Positions 45,531-55,069 are shown, counted from the stretch's first letter. The stretch: 64,000 nt of DNA from Brevibacillus choshinensis (GCF_016811915.1 NZ_CP069127.1:3509001-3573000), one strand, 5' to 3'. Program-made: numbers and translations. Notes: generated by a model not told the origin, from the sequence alone.

Positions 45531-46349
45531 TTAGCGTTTCAGGTTTACGAGTTCTTCCAAAACCGAGTCGGAAGTCGTGATGATGCGAGAGTTTGCCTGG
45601 AAACCGCGCTGTGCAACGATCATTTCGGTAAACTCCTCTGACAAATCGACGTTGGACATTTCCAGCTGACCTGCGATGATGCTCACTCGTGCATCGGTCG
45701 CGTTGGTTGGTGTCATCGGATCGTCGTCACGAGCACCGGCGTTGACAGTGTTTTCATACAGCGAGTTTCCGACCTTTTTCAGTCCGCCTGGGTTGTTGAA
45801 TGTCATCAGACCAACCGTGTTGTCGGAAGCCAAAGCCCCGGTATCGTCGACGGTAGTAATCACACCGTCTTTCCCAATCGAGTAGGAAACAATGCCGTCA
45901 GCCTGATTGAGCTGAATCGCTCCACCGTCCGAGTTCATCAGTTTCATCCCTTGGGGGTTGACCAGGAATCCTTGAGCATCACGTGTGAAGTTACCCGCAC
46001 GTGTATAGTACATGGTCGCTCCATCGTCGGGGCTTACCATAAAGAATGCATCCCCTTCGATGGACAGGTCCGTTGGCAGGTTGGTAGTCATGGGGCTGCC
46101 TGCGGAGAAAACCGTGTCAATCGACCCGATCGATGCGCCGAGACCGATCTGAGTCGGGTTCGTACCTCCTTTTCCGCCATCTGTAGGAGCGCTTGCACCC
46201 TGGATGTTTTGACTCAGGATATCCTGGAACATGACACGACCTTTTTTAAAGCCTACCGTATTTACGTTTGCGATGTTATTCCCGATCACGTCCAGTTTCG
46301 TCTGGAAACCACGCAAACCCGAAATACCCGAGTACATAGAACGAAGCAT
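45531..46349 (-). CDS. flgE: Flagellar hook protein FlgE
   Basis: Polymerises into the hook joining rod and filament. The 272-residue protein, a short form as in Bacillus, has the N-terminal rod/hook motif (MYSGISGLRGFQTKLDVIGNNIANVNTVGFK in pieces, with the NNIANVNT core at about 25-32), DLSIEGDAFFMV and the C-terminal helix with QANSRIITTSDSVLEELVNLKR pieces. ATG 46347-46349 has GAGGAGG nine bases upstream; an upstream extension is rejected. The flgD hook-cap gene is not between fliK and this gene. Confidence 0.95.
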   Translation of the reverse strand: MLRSMYSGISGLRGFQTKLDVIGNNIANVNTVGFKKGRVMFQDILSQNIQGASAPTDGGKGGTNPTQIGLGASIGSIDTVFSAGSPMTTNLPTDLSIEGDAFFMVSPDDGATMYYTRAGNFTRDAQGFLVNPQGMKLMNSDGGAIQLNQADGIVSYSIGKDGVITTVDDTGALASDNTVGLMTFNNPGGLKKVGNSLYENTVNAGARDDDPMTPTNATDARVSIIAGQLEMSNVDLSEEFTEMIVAQRGFQANSRIITTSDSVLEELVNLKR

Positions 46350-46409
46350 AATTTGTATCCTCCTCTGCTTTTTCCTCGTTACGATTACCTCTGTCGGTCG
46401 GTAACCGCT

Positions 46410-46435
46410 GGGCTTCCTCATGCGAGGTCCAGCCC
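46410..46435 (-). other. Stem-loop in the flgE leader
   Basis: GGGCT/AGCCC encloses an inner CCTC/GAGG helix, with GCAT as loop, in the 101-base gap before flgE. There is no T tract. It may affect stability of the flgE segment of the long mRNA. Confidence 0.45.
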
Positions 46436-46450
46436 GCATGTTGCTGCATA

Positions 46451-46840
46451 CTACACGAAGATGGCACTGTCGATATTGGTGAATACATTGTCTTTCATGC
46501 TGCCATCGTCGACAGCCGTGATGATCTTCCGGTTTACGATGCTCACGACGTACGCCACATTATCCATCAGAATGAGAGACTCTTTTGCACCTTTGGCAGC
46601 GGCTTTTTGGACAGCCGTTTCCAAACGTTCCATTTGAGGGGCATCTAATGTGATTCCCCGTTCCCTCAGACGATTGACGGCGTGCTGGCTCACACTGAGC
46701 GGCTGCGCTTTTGCCCCCAGTGATTCCGTCAAAAACTGTTGAAACGATATGCCGCTTCCCTGAGCTGTCTGGGCAGTAGCTTTGTTGACGTGATTCGTTT
46801 TCGGAGGGAAGTAGGTTTGCGATACACGAAACTGGTTCAT
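46451..46840 (-). CDS. TIGR02530-type flagellar operon protein
   Basis: The 129-residue protein belongs to a small family found next to flgE in Firmicutes and other flagellated bacteria, with no defined function. The visible features are an FLTESLG-like helix and a core with SQHAVNRLRERGITL, ESLILMDNVAYVVSIVNRKIITAV. The family is recognised by position and this core. The ATG lies 24 bases after fliK, with AGGAGG-type ribosome site upstream. It lies where flgD would normally precede it. Confidence 0.82.
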   Translation of the reverse strand: MNQFRVSQTYFPPKTNHVNKATAQTAQGSGISFQQFLTESLGAKAQPLSVSQHAVNRLRERGITLDAPQMERLETAVQKAAAKGAKESLILMDNVAYVVSIVNRKIITAVDDGSMKDNVFTNIDSAIFV

Positions 46841-46864
46841 CGTGTTTCCTCCTTTATTCCATTC

Positions 46865-48091
46865 CTAGACGATATCGTTGATGCCTCGTGCGGTTTCACG
46901 CAGGCGATTCCATAACGATTCTGTCGATTCTGTGTTGTCTACCAGAGCATCCAGTGCGAATTCCTGATCTTCCTGCTCGTCCCTCTTGCGGTTGTGATCC
47001 TGTTGTTGTCTAGCCTGTTCTCGTTGCTGCTGGAATCCAAATGTCGCTTCCTGCTGTTGATTCACTTCGAGGCGATCTACTTGCAAGCCCTGCTGGGTCA
47101 GTGCGGCCCGAAGCTGCGGCAGCTGGTTGTCGAGCAAATCTTTTCCTGCTTGTGTTTCCGCTGAGAAGTGCGCGGTAATGACGCCATTGTGCGATGTGAT
47201 CGTCACATCCACTTGACCCAGCGACTGCGGGTTCAAGATCAGCTTGGCTTCGTGAAGCCCATTCACCTGTGTCAGCTTCATTTGCTTCACAAAAACCTGT
47301 GTCACTTGCTGGGTCAATTGATTGGCGTGAACTTGATGGAAAGGCACGTTCGCTTGCTGCTGAGCCTGGCTTGTTTGCACCTGATTCGTCGTTGTTACTT
47401 GGCCTTGTGTGGTGCCGAACGGCATACCACCGTTTTCCTGGCTATCCTGATTCAACAAGCCTGAATCCTGCAAGACTGGTTGCACCGATTGAGATGGAAT
47501 GCCTGCTTCTGCTTTGTACGCGGACAGCCCTTGATGAAAACGCAATGGTTGAATGTTTTTGTTTGCGTCCTGCTGTAAGGTGCTTCCGTTTCCGACAAGA
47601 TCCGAGCGTAGGATTACCGTGCTTTTCTTCCCTGTCTCTTGCTCACTTTTCTGGTTTTTCAGGGCATCTAGAAGCTGAGTGAGCTTTTCCATTTCCTCTG
47701 ATGTCGGATCGCCATTCGTCAGCTTGGATAGAAGCTGCTTCCAATCTTCTGTGATCTGAGGAAATTGACCTTGCGCTTTCTGAAGCAGCTGGTCGATTGC
47801 ACCAGCTTTTTCTTCCATCTTAGAGGCAAGCTCATCCGGAAGTTTTTGGCCCGTCGCGAGCATCTGGGCCATCAAGGCCATCAGCTCTTGCAAAGCTTCC
47901 ATGTCCTCATCATTCAAACCATCTGGCGCAATAGCAAGCTCATCCGATGCTGGCATGTTCTGCAAAGCCTGAACCATTTGCATCGAGAACAGATCTCCGA
48001 GGCCTGCACTGCCGCTTCCTGTCGTGTTTCCCGCAGACGCCGTTACCGTTCCGGAAGCACCTACCGGGGTTGCCACATTCGCTACATTCAT
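46865..48091 (-). CDS. fliK: Flagellar hook-length control protein FliK
   Basis: Secreted ruler that ends hook export by switching FlhB. The 408-residue protein has a long low-complexity Gln/Ser/Thr/Asn-rich N-terminal part and the conserved C-terminal domain (about 285-355, EAKLILNPQSLGQVDV and the QLPQLRAALTQQGL segment), which contacts FlhB. ATG 48089-48091 follows GGGAGG by eight bases; a GTG nine bases earlier is inside that site. It is followed by a TIGR02530-type gene and not by flgD. Confidence 0.93.
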   Translation of the reverse strand: MNVANVATPVGASGTVTASAGNTTGSGSAGLGDLFSMQMVQALQNMPASDELAIAPDGLNDEDMEALQELMALMAQMLATGQKLPDELASKMEEKAGAIDQLLQKAQGQFPQITEDWKQLLSKLTNGDPTSEEMEKLTQLLDALKNQKSEQETGKKSTVILRSDLVGNGSTLQQDANKNIQPLRFHQGLSAYKAEAGIPSQSVQPVLQDSGLLNQDSQENGGMPFGTTQGQVTTTNQVQTSQAQQQANVPFHQVHANQLTQQVTQVFVKQMKLTQVNGLHEAKLILNPQSLGQVDVTITSHNGVITAHFSAETQAGKDLLDNQLPQLRAALTQQGLQVDRLEVNQQQEATFGFQQQREQARQQQDHNRKRDEQEDQEFALDALVDNTESTESLWNRLRETARGINDIV

Positions 48092-48157
48092 CTCATTCAC
48101 CTCCCTTATGTATTTTTGTTGCTATGAAAACGATAGCAGATCAGCTTTCGCCGTCTT

Positions 48158-49069
48158 TTATCGAAGCAACTCCTCGGTAATGCGCGCTGCCAGGTTGTCG
48201 TCTTTCTTCTTGTCTTCCTGTGCGATCGCTGCGAGAGTTTGTGCCCGTTTATCATCCGGCATGTCAGACAAGATCGAGATGGCTCTCGCCTTGTTTGTTT
48301 GCATCAAGGACCGGATCACTGCAGCAGAATCAGCTGCCGGCATTTGGGCGAAGGAATTGATCAAGGATTCCTTGGTGTCGCTGTTGCTTCCTGAGCTGTT
48401 CCTGGTTTCACTCAATGCTTTGCTCAACACCTGCACTCTTTCTTGCAAAGCAGCAATGTCATCATCTTTGTTCACTACCGAATCCTTTAGCATGATGGAA
48501 ATGTCAGCCGCTTTTTTCGGATCCATTTTCGACAAAATGTCTGCACGCTGGGTGGGTTTCATCTTGGTCATGACGGTTACCGATTCTTCCTGGCTGAGGT
48601 TTTCTATGATCGCTGCTGCATTTTTTGCAGACATGGTGGTGTATACCTTTGCCAAATCCGCAAACTGCTGCTGGCGCTCCTCTTCTGTGGCACGCTTGTC
48701 TTCCATCATCTTTTGAAGATCCTGCACTTGTTTTTCCAGCGCCTGGATGGTGGCATCCTTCTTCGCCGTTTCTTCCTTTAATGAAGAAACAGCTTGCTGA
48801 CTTTTCAGTTGATCATTTTGCAGGGTAGAAACTTGCTTGGTTAATTCTTCTTTCGGATCAGAGCCGGGAGCCGCTGCATATTCGTCTGGGACCAGTTTTT
48901 CCACATACGGTACAGACTTGGCCCAATGGAGCACGTTCCCCAGCACGTTGACCCCCAGCAAACTGAGAAGCACACCGCCAAGGAGACTGGCAAACAATGC
49001 AGGAATGACAATCATGTAAAAAAACCATTCCCAGCGGCCGTACTCCCGTTCTTCTTGGATCTCTTCCAT
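48158..49069 (-). CDS. MotE-like protein with MgtE N-terminal domain (YlxF position)
   Basis: The 303-residue protein has one membrane span (about 13-40), a central coiled coil (about 70-135) and a C-terminal MgtE_N-like domain with repeated LSDM-type short motifs (ILSKMDPKKAADI and ILSDMPDDKRAQTL). Bacillus YlxF and alphaproteobacterial MotE occupy this place between fliJ and fliK; the exact role is unsettled. GGGAGG is upstream, and 12 bases separate it from fliJ. Confidence 0.88.
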   Translation of the reverse strand: MEEIQEEREYGRWEWFFYMIVIPALFASLLGGVLLSLLGVNVLGNVLHWAKSVPYVEKLVPDEYAAAPGSDPKEELTKQVSTLQNDQLKSQQAVSSLKEETAKKDATIQALEKQVQDLQKMMEDKRATEEERQQQFADLAKVYTTMSAKNAAAIIENLSQEESVTVMTKMKPTQRADILSKMDPKKAADISIMLKDSVVNKDDDIAALQERVQVLSKALSETRNSSGSNSDTKESLINSFAQMPAADSAAVIRSLMQTNKARAISILSDMPDDKRAQTLAAIAQEDKKKDDNLAARITEELLR

Positions 49070-49081
49070 CTGGTACCTCCC

Positions 49082-49528
49082 TCAGTTGCTTCGACGAAGA
49101 TAGAGCTGGGTGCCGATTTCGTCCAATTCTTTTTGTTCCCGCTGCTTTTGCATGTCCATGAATTGAGTGTGGGACCGCTCTCTCAGACGCTGCCAGAGCT
49201 GGGATTCCTTCATTCTCTCCGTCAATCGAGACTGACAGCGTTCCACATCTTGCTCGCATCCATGCAAAGTCCGCTGCTGATTTTTGATCGATCTTTCTAC
49301 GGATTGCTTGTACTGCGTGATCTGAATGAGCTGCGCAGCACTGCACGTTTGCGTCTGCGCATTTTGGAGGAGCAGCGACATTTCGTCATGATGCTCATGA
49401 AGGCGAAACAGCTTCCATTCTTCTTCATTTTTTCGCTGGACGGACTTGCCGAAGGCCCATTCCGCCTGTTCTTTCTCCTTTTCTTTCAGATCCAGAACTT
49501 TTTGAAGATGAAACTGAAACACAGCCAC
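49082..49528 (-). CDS. fliJ: Flagellar export protein FliJ
   Basis: Coiled-coil subunit that connects the FliI hexamer to FlhA, resembling the gamma stalk of F-ATPase. The 148-residue protein is almost entirely helical, opening FQFHLQKVLDLKEKEKEQAEW. The GTG start (49526-49528) lies one base after the fliI stop, with GGAGG upstream inside fliI. Confidence 0.93.
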   Translation of the reverse strand: MAVFQFHLQKVLDLKEKEKEQAEWAFGKSVQRKNEEEWKLFRLHEHHDEMSLLLQNAQTQTCSAAQLIQITQYKQSVERSIKNQQRTLHGCEQDVERCQSRLTERMKESQLWQRLRERSHTQFMDMQKQREQKELDEIGTQLYLRRSN

Positions 49529-49529
49529 G

Positions 49530-50849
49530 TTAGTTCACTCCTCCGAAATTTGCGGTCAACGCTTTTATCGCACTCTCTAAGGTTGAAGGTTCATGAGTTC
49601 CCTGTCCGGTAAAATCGCGGATGACATCCCGATAGCGGATCGCCGCATCAATTTCCCGATTTGTACCCGGCTTGTACGCTCCGATATTAATGAGGTCTTC
49701 TGCATCCCGAAAGGTTGCCATATGCCTCTTTAACTGCCTCGCTGCTTCCATGTGATTATCACTGACAATTTCCGTCATGACCCGGCTGACACTGGCCAGC
49801 ACATCTATCGCGGGGAATTGTCCCTTGTGTGCGATTTTTCGATCTAGAACGATATGACCGTCTAGAATCCCGCGCACGGCATCGGCGATGGGATCATTCA
49901 TGTCATCCGAATCCACAAGCACCGTGTAAAAGGCCGTGATACTTCCTCGGTCAGCCGTCCCCGCTCTTTCCATCAGCTTTGGCAATAATGCAAACACGGA
50001 AGGCGTATAGCCTCGAGTGGCTGGTGGCTCGCCAATCGCCAGCCCCACTTCCCTCTGTGCCATCGCAAAGCGCGTAACGGAGTCCATCATGAGCATGACG
50101 TTCATGCCGCGGTCCCGGAAGTATTCAGCGATCGAGGTGGCAATCATGGCCCCTTTGATTCGAATCATGGCAGGTTGATCGGAGGTGGCTACCACGACGA
50201 CTGATTTCTTCAGTCCTTCTTCCCCAAGATCACGCTCGATAAACTCCATGACTTCACGTCCGCGCTCACCAATAAGGCCGATCACGTTGATATCTGCAGT
50301 TGTATTTCTGGCAATCATTCCCATGAGCGTACTCTTCCCGACCCCTGAACCTGCGAAAATCCCTACGCGTTGTCCTTTCCCGATGGTAAGCAGCCCGTCG
50401 ATAGCACGAACGCCTACACTGAGCGCTTCCTTGATCCGCGGCCTGAGGATGGGATTCGGCGGCATGTTGTTCGTAGGGTAGGTTGTGAGCCCAAATGGTA
50501 ATGAGCCTTGAAAGGGCCGACCCAGCCCATCCAGAACAGAACCTAGTATTTCAGGCCCTACTTTCACCTCCAACGACCTTCCCGTTGCAACGACATCACA
50601 TCCGGGTCCAATCGCTGTCAGCTCACCCAGAGGCATGAGCAGTACTTTGTTTCCACGAAACCCTACGACCTCTGCGATGATCGGCTCCTGGCTATTGCTA
50701 GGAAACAGGTTACAAATCTCCCCGAGCTTCACCTCGGGTCCCTGCGACTCGATGGTGAGTCCTACGACTTGTGTGACCTTTCCGTTCACTCGCATGGGAT
50801 CTACTCCCATCAGGGCGTGCTTGTACTTCGAAAGATCGATGATGCTCAT
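49530..50849 (-). CDS. fliI: Flagellum-specific ATP synthase FliI
   Basis: Hexameric ATPase that promotes export. The 439-residue protein has the F1-beta-like fold: Walker A GSGVGKSTLMG (about 166-176), a DSVTRFAMAQREVGLAIGEPP segment with Walker B and catalytic Glu, and the PSVFALLPKLMERAG loop. The ATG overlaps the fliH stop by 4 bases. Confidence 0.97.
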   Translation of the reverse strand: MSIIDLSKYKHALMGVDPMRVNGKVTQVVGLTIESQGPEVKLGEICNLFPSNSQEPIIAEVVGFRGNKVLLMPLGELTAIGPGCDVVATGRSLEVKVGPEILGSVLDGLGRPFQGSLPFGLTTYPTNNMPPNPILRPRIKEALSVGVRAIDGLLTIGKGQRVGIFAGSGVGKSTLMGMIARNTTADINVIGLIGERGREVMEFIERDLGEEGLKKSVVVVATSDQPAMIRIKGAMIATSIAEYFRDRGMNVMLMMDSVTRFAMAQREVGLAIGEPPATRGYTPSVFALLPKLMERAGTADRGSITAFYTVLVDSDDMNDPIADAVRGILDGHIVLDRKIAHKGQFPAIDVLASVSRVMTEIVSDNHMEAARQLKRHMATFRDAEDLINIGAYKPGTNREIDAAIRYRDVIRDFTGQGTHEPSTLESAIKALTANFGGVN

Positions 50850-51655
50850 GGGGCTTCACTTCCTCGGGCGATTTCGAGCAAAGCCTGCTTGATCTCGGAC
50901 AGCTGGGTATCCACTCGCGCATCCACGCTGCCCAATGGGGTCCGTACGACGCATCCGCCATCTTGCACGGTATAATCCGGGTATATGGAGAGCTCTGCTT
51001 GTCCATCGAGCAGCTCCAGCAGCTGTGCCCGATGATCTTGGACGTAATCGTAATGCTTGTGATTCACGCATACCGTTATATGTCCGTGGACTCTGGAGCG
51101 ACGCATCACTTTTTTTGCGATTTCGAGCACGTGCTCCGGAGAATGCTGCAGCTCTGTCGTAATGACTTTTTTCGCAATCTCGGTACTCAGTTCCACCAGA
51201 AACGGTTCGGCTTCTGCAAGGATTTGCTTTTTCTGCAAAAATGCATCTTCCAGAAGCTTCTTCGCTTTTTTGATCGCTCCCGTTTCTTCTTCATACGCTA
51301 GCTGCTTTCCAGCTTCATAACCGGCTTCATGCCCTTCTCTGCCGGCTTGTTCGTGTACTTCTTGGAACAGCGCCGCGGCGTCCATCCGCTTTTGCTCCCA
51401 CCAGTTCTCGATTTCTAGCAATGCGTTTTGCTTTGCTTGTTCCGCTTGCTCTACGGCTTGTTGCAATATTTTTTGAGCGGTTTCTTCCGCGTCCTGTATG
51501 ATGATTTGCGCCTCCGATTCGGCTGCGCTTAAAATTTTTTGATTTTCTTGCAACCTTTCAGGATCAACTTCCGTCTTTAGTGGTGACGGCGTTACTGCAA
51601 GGAGCACAGAATCGTCTGAAGGCTGATAAAAAGAGGCCTTGATGATCCTAGACAA
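50846..51655 (-). CDS. fliH: Flagellar assembly protein FliH
   Basis: Negative regulator and stator of the FliI ATPase, resembling the b and delta subunits of F-ATPase. The 269-residue protein begins MSRIIKAS, has a long Ala/Glu/Gln coiled coil (about 50-120) and a GxxxG-type repeat (AGREGHEAGYEAGKQ), then a C-terminal FliI-binding domain. The TTG start (51653-51655) is about 9-11 bases from GGAGG and overlaps fliG by 8. An ATG nine bases earlier lies too close to that site. Confidence 0.88.
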   Translation of the reverse strand: MSRIIKASFYQPSDDSVLLAVTPSPLKTEVDPERLQENQKILSAAESEAQIIIQDAEETAQKILQQAVEQAEQAKQNALLEIENWWEQKRMDAAALFQEVHEQAGREGHEAGYEAGKQLAYEEETGAIKKAKKLLEDAFLQKKQILAEAEPFLVELSTEIAKKVITTELQHSPEHVLEIAKKVMRRSRVHGHITVCVNHKHYDYVQDHRAQLLELLDGQAELSIYPDYTVQDGGCVVRTPLGSVDARVDTQLSEIKQALLEIARGSEAP

Positions 51656-52661
51656 TGATATCATCTCCTCCACCGCGAGCGATGATGATCTCACCGGCTT
51701 CCTCTAGGCGACGGATAATGGCAACGATACGGGATTGTGCTTCTTCCACGTCGCGAAGTCGAACAGGCCCCATGAACTCCATTTCTTCTTTGAAGGTGTC
51801 GGCCATCCGTTTGGACATGTTGCGGAAAATAACCTCACGCACTTCTTCGCTCGACACTTTGAGTGAAAGCTGAAGGTCTGCATTCTCCACATCACGGATG
51901 ACACGCTGGATGGAACGGTTGTCCAATGTAGCAATGTCTTCGAACACGAACATGCGCTTCTTGATTTCTTCTGCCAGCTCTGGGTCTTGAATTTCCAAGG
52001 AATCCAGGATCGTGCGCTCGGTTCCTCGATCGACACCATTGAGTACAGCGACAATCGCTTCAATACCACCCGCTTGCGTGTAATCTTGCGTAACAGTGGC
52101 AGAAAGCTTTTGCTCCAAGACTTGCTCTACCTGGGCAATCACTTCAGGCGATGTACTGTCCATCATTGCGATTCTCTTTGCGACTTCTGCCTGACGTTCT
52201 TGAGGCAGTGCGGACAAGATCATTGCTGCTTGCTGAGCTTCCAAGTAAGACAACACCAATGCAATTGTTTGTGGATGCTCATTTTGTATAAAGTTGAGGA
52301 TCTGACCAGGATCCGCTTTCCTAGCAAAGTCAAACGGTCGCACCTGCAGGTTGGCGGTAAGACGATTGATGATGTCCATTGCTTTCGTTTCGCCCAAGGC
52401 TTTTTGCAAAATTTCTTTGGCGTACGTAATACCACCTTGTGAAATGACTTCTTTCGCTACTGCGATTTGATGAAATTCGGCTAAGATTTTATCTTTTTCA
52501 TCGGTATCCACTTTTCGGACATTGGCAATCTCCAATGTCAATTGCTCGATCTCATCTTCACGCAAGTGCTTAAACACTTGGGCGGAGATTTCCGGCCCGA
52601 GTGAGATGAGCAGGATAGCCGCTTTCTGTCGTCCAGTCAACTCTTTAGCGCCGCGAGCCAT
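51648..52661 (-). CDS. fliG: Flagellar motor switch protein FliG
   Basis: Torque-generating C-ring protein that bridges FliF, FliM and the stator. The 337-residue protein has the N-terminal FliF-binding domain (TGRQKAAILLISLGPE), the middle EHPQ motif (NEHPQTIALVLSYL) and a C-terminal domain with the charged torque helix (RDVENADLQLSLK and FRNMSKRMADTFKEE). An AAGGAG ribosome site lies nine bases before the ATG. Confidence 0.97.
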   Translation of the reverse strand: MARGAKELTGRQKAAILLISLGPEISAQVFKHLREDEIEQLTLEIANVRKVDTDEKDKILAEFHQIAVAKEVISQGGITYAKEILQKALGETKAMDIINRLTANLQVRPFDFARKADPGQILNFIQNEHPQTIALVLSYLEAQQAAMILSALPQERQAEVAKRIAMMDSTSPEVIAQVEQVLEQKLSATVTQDYTQAGGIEAIVAVLNGVDRGTERTILDSLEIQDPELAEEIKKRMFVFEDIATLDNRSIQRVIRDVENADLQLSLKVSSEEVREVIFRNMSKRMADTFKEEMEFMGPVRLRDVEEAQSRIVAIIRRLEEAGEIIIARGGGDDIIV

Positions 52662-52674
52662 TATCTTTCACTCC

Positions 52675-54258
52675 TTAGTCTTCTGCTAACCATGTACGAA
52701 GCAGTACAACAAACTCATCCGGCTTGCTTTTCGCCAATTTTTCCAACTGCTTCCTGACCACGACCTGATCCCCGTCTTCTTGATACATCAAATCCGGGAT
52801 TTCCATCGGCTGCGTAGGTGACAGCAGATCTACTTCTTCTTCCTCGAGCTGTTTTGCCTGTTTACGTCGGCGGAGTAAGAGGAATGCCACGGCCGCAAGA
52901 GCGAGTACCGCAATACCTCCAACTGTCCAAAGAACGGCAGGGCTCAGAGAACTGGAGTCTTCCACAGCTACTTTGCCAGAGAATTGACGCGGCAGGACGG
53001 AAATATGCTTGTCCAGCTCTTCCTGTGTCAGCTCAATTCCTTCGTTGCTAAGCGTCACACGCACAACATTGCGCAAGACTTGCTTGATGCTTTCAATCGT
53101 CGCATCGTCCAACGTGCCACCTGTTGGCGGCTCAACCCCTACGTTGATCGTTACGTCTTCAATTTTGTACGGGCTCATCGTGACGTTGCGAGTGATTCGA
53201 TTCACTTCACGGTTAATGGTGTCATTCAGTTCTTCGTAATTGCTGTTGCTTCCCGCCGGCGTGCTAGCAGGGTAACTCGGAACGGCGTTTGCACCTGTAC
53301 CTGCGACTCCCCCTGGAGGAGCACCTTGACCGGAAAATGTCTTTGATAATTTTTGAGATGAGATAATAAGTCCTTCGTTGTTTTCTTTGTCAGGGGCTTC
53401 CACGAGATTTTCTACGCGGTTTTCCTTATCAAAGTTCATTTTGATGAACGTATGGACGATCACTTTGTCTCTACCCATGATCGTTCCGAGTAGGTTGTAC
53501 AGATTTTGCTGAATTTTTTTCTCTACCTCTGCTTTGATCTCTTCTTGCTGCTTAAAGCCGCTCAGCGTTCCTTCATTTTCGTTCGTATCCGCGCGCTCCA
53601 ACGGGTTGGAATATTGGTCGGTGATCGCGATCGCTTCCATCGGAAGTTTTGGAACACTTCGAGATACTAGAAGATACAGAGAGTTGATTTGTTTTTGATC
53701 CAAAGTCGTACCCGGCTCCACATCAACGATCACGGATGCGGTCGCTGTGTCAGGAGTTTCCGTTACCCAAACGCTTTCTTGCGGCAGAGTAATCATTACC
53801 TGCGCATTGCGTACTCCCTTTACTCTCTCCAGCATCTTTCGCAATTCCTGCTGAAGGGCTTCCTTTTTCATCACATCGAATTGACGATCTGTTACACCCA
53901 ATGTGTTGGAAAAGACCTCCGAATTAATTCCCGCCTCGCTCGGTATTCCTTGTGCTGCCAAGTCAACTATGACATCCTGAGCCATTTTTTCAGGAACCTC
54001 GATGCCTGTCCCATTTCCTGTAATGCGATAAGGAATTTGTGAGCTCTCCAGCTCTTGTTTGATCGTTCCGATTTCTTGTTCACTCAGTCTCTGATTGTAG
54101 AGCGGTGTGTACACCGGCTGTGATGCAATGTATATGTATAGTCCGAGTGAGATGAGCAGAAACAAGGAAATTCCTGCGATCATCCATTTCTGTTTTTTGG
54201 AAAACTGGTTCCATTTTGACGCAAGCTGTTCTCTGAATACTGCTATACGTTCGTTCAT
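52675..54258 (-). CDS. fliF: Flagellar MS-ring protein FliF
   Basis: Membrane ring on which basal body and export gate assemble. The 527-residue protein has a first membrane span (about 25-46), the ring-building motifs (about 50-345, YTPLYNQRLSEQEIG and RNAQVMITLP), a disordered Gly/Pro/Ser stretch (about 310-345), a second span (about 445-463) and the C-terminal FliG-binding tail (RKQLEKLAKSKPDEFVVLLRTWLAED pieces). GAGGTG is upstream. Confidence 0.97.
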   Translation of the reverse strand: MNERIAVFREQLASKWNQFSKKQKWMIAGISLFLLISLGLYIYIASQPVYTPLYNQRLSEQEIGTIKQELESSQIPYRITGNGTGIEVPEKMAQDVIVDLAAQGIPSEAGINSEVFSNTLGVTDRQFDVMKKEALQQELRKMLERVKGVRNAQVMITLPQESVWVTETPDTATASVIVDVEPGTTLDQKQINSLYLLVSRSVPKLPMEAIAITDQYSNPLERADTNENEGTLSGFKQQEEIKAEVEKKIQQNLYNLLGTIMGRDKVIVHTFIKMNFDKENRVENLVEAPDKENNEGLIISSQKLSKTFSGQGAPPGGVAGTGANAVPSYPASTPAGSNSNYEELNDTINREVNRITRNVTMSPYKIEDVTINVGVEPPTGGTLDDATIESIKQVLRNVVRVTLSNEGIELTQEELDKHISVLPRQFSGKVAVEDSSSLSPAVLWTVGGIAVLALAAVAFLLLRRRKQAKQLEEEEVDLLSPTQPMEIPDLMYQEDGDQVVVRKQLEKLAKSKPDEFVVLLRTWLAED

Positions 54259-54289
54259 GATTCACCTCTCACAGGATACCAACAACAAA

Positions 54290-54589
54290 TCATATCGACA
54301 TTCGCATAATTTCTTGATAAGACTCGATCACCTTGTTACGTACCTGTAAGGTCATCTGCAACATGTTCGAAGCTTTTAAACCGGCAACCATCACTTGATC
54401 AATGCTGTCGATTTGACCTGCAGCAAACTTATCGCCCAAAACAGCCGATTCCACTTGTGCCTGGTTGACTTGATTCATCGCATCCGAGAGAAAAGATCCA
54501 AACTCTTTCGTCACTTGAGCTGGAGTCTGCGTTTTGGCCGCACTTGAAGTCTGAATGGGGCTTAACCCTGAAATCGTGTTGATCTCCAT
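54290..54589 (-). CDS. fliE: Flagellar hook-basal body protein FliE
   Basis: Junction between the MS ring and rod, and the first exported rod component. The 99-residue protein has the family C-terminal helix, with ASNMLQMTLQVRNKVIESYQEIMRMSI in pieces, and an N-terminal disordered part. A GGGAG ribosome site lies upstream, with 18 bases to flgC. Confidence 0.95.
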   Translation of the reverse strand: MEINTISGLSPIQTSSAAKTQTPAQVTKEFGSFLSDAMNQVNQAQVESAVLGDKFAAGQIDSIDQVMVAGLKASNMLQMTLQVRNKVIESYQEIMRMSI

Positions 54590-54607
54590 CGATTACTTTC
54601 TCCCTCT

Positions 54608-55066
54608 CTATCTGATTTCCAAGGCTTTCATCATCATGTTTTTCGTTGCGTTCAACGCGGTGATATTCGCCTCGTACGAACGGGAGGCAGAAATCATGTC
54701 CACCATTTCTTTCATCATGTCCACATTCGGCATGAGAACGTAGCCGTCTTGGTCAGCATCTGGATGAGAAGGATCATACACCCGTTTGAACGGGGTCTCA
54801 TCTTCCTTGATGGCTGTGACTCTGACACCCTGGTCACCGTTTTTCCCAGTAATGTTTCCAACTGCCGCTTGAAGCAGATTATCAAACGACTCGCCGGATT
54901 TGGGAGAAAGCTCCACCATTTTTCGCTTGTAGGGTTGCCATACGCCATTCACGAAGTTAGCTCTGGTGGTTTCCGCGTTTGCAATGTTGGAAGCGATCGT
55001 ATCCAGACGAAGCCGGTTGGCTGTCAGTGCCGAAGCACTCGTGTTGATTCCCTGAAATAGACTCAT
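54608..55066 (-). CDS. flgC: Flagellar basal-body rod protein FlgC
   Basis: Proximal rod subunit. The 152-residue protein has the N-terminal rod motif (SASALTANRLRLDTIASNIANAETTR in pieces, with the ANAETTR core), the YVLMPNVDMMKEMVDM segment and the C-terminal helix with SYEANITALNATKNMM. It is three bases from flgB and shares its mRNA. Confidence 0.96.
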   Translation of the reverse strand: MSLFQGINTSASALTANRLRLDTIASNIANAETTRANFVNGVWQPYKRKMVELSPKSGESFDNLLQAAVGNITGKNGDQGVRVTAIKEDETPFKRVYDPSHPDADQDGYVLMPNVDMMKEMVDMISASRSYEANITALNATKNMMMKALEIR

Positions 55067-55069
55067 TCC

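Noticed and set aside
46865-48091. FlgD domain fused to FliK
   Set aside because: The FliK N-terminal part lacks the FlgD-like opening and cap domain motifs; only the FliK C-terminal domain is recognisable.
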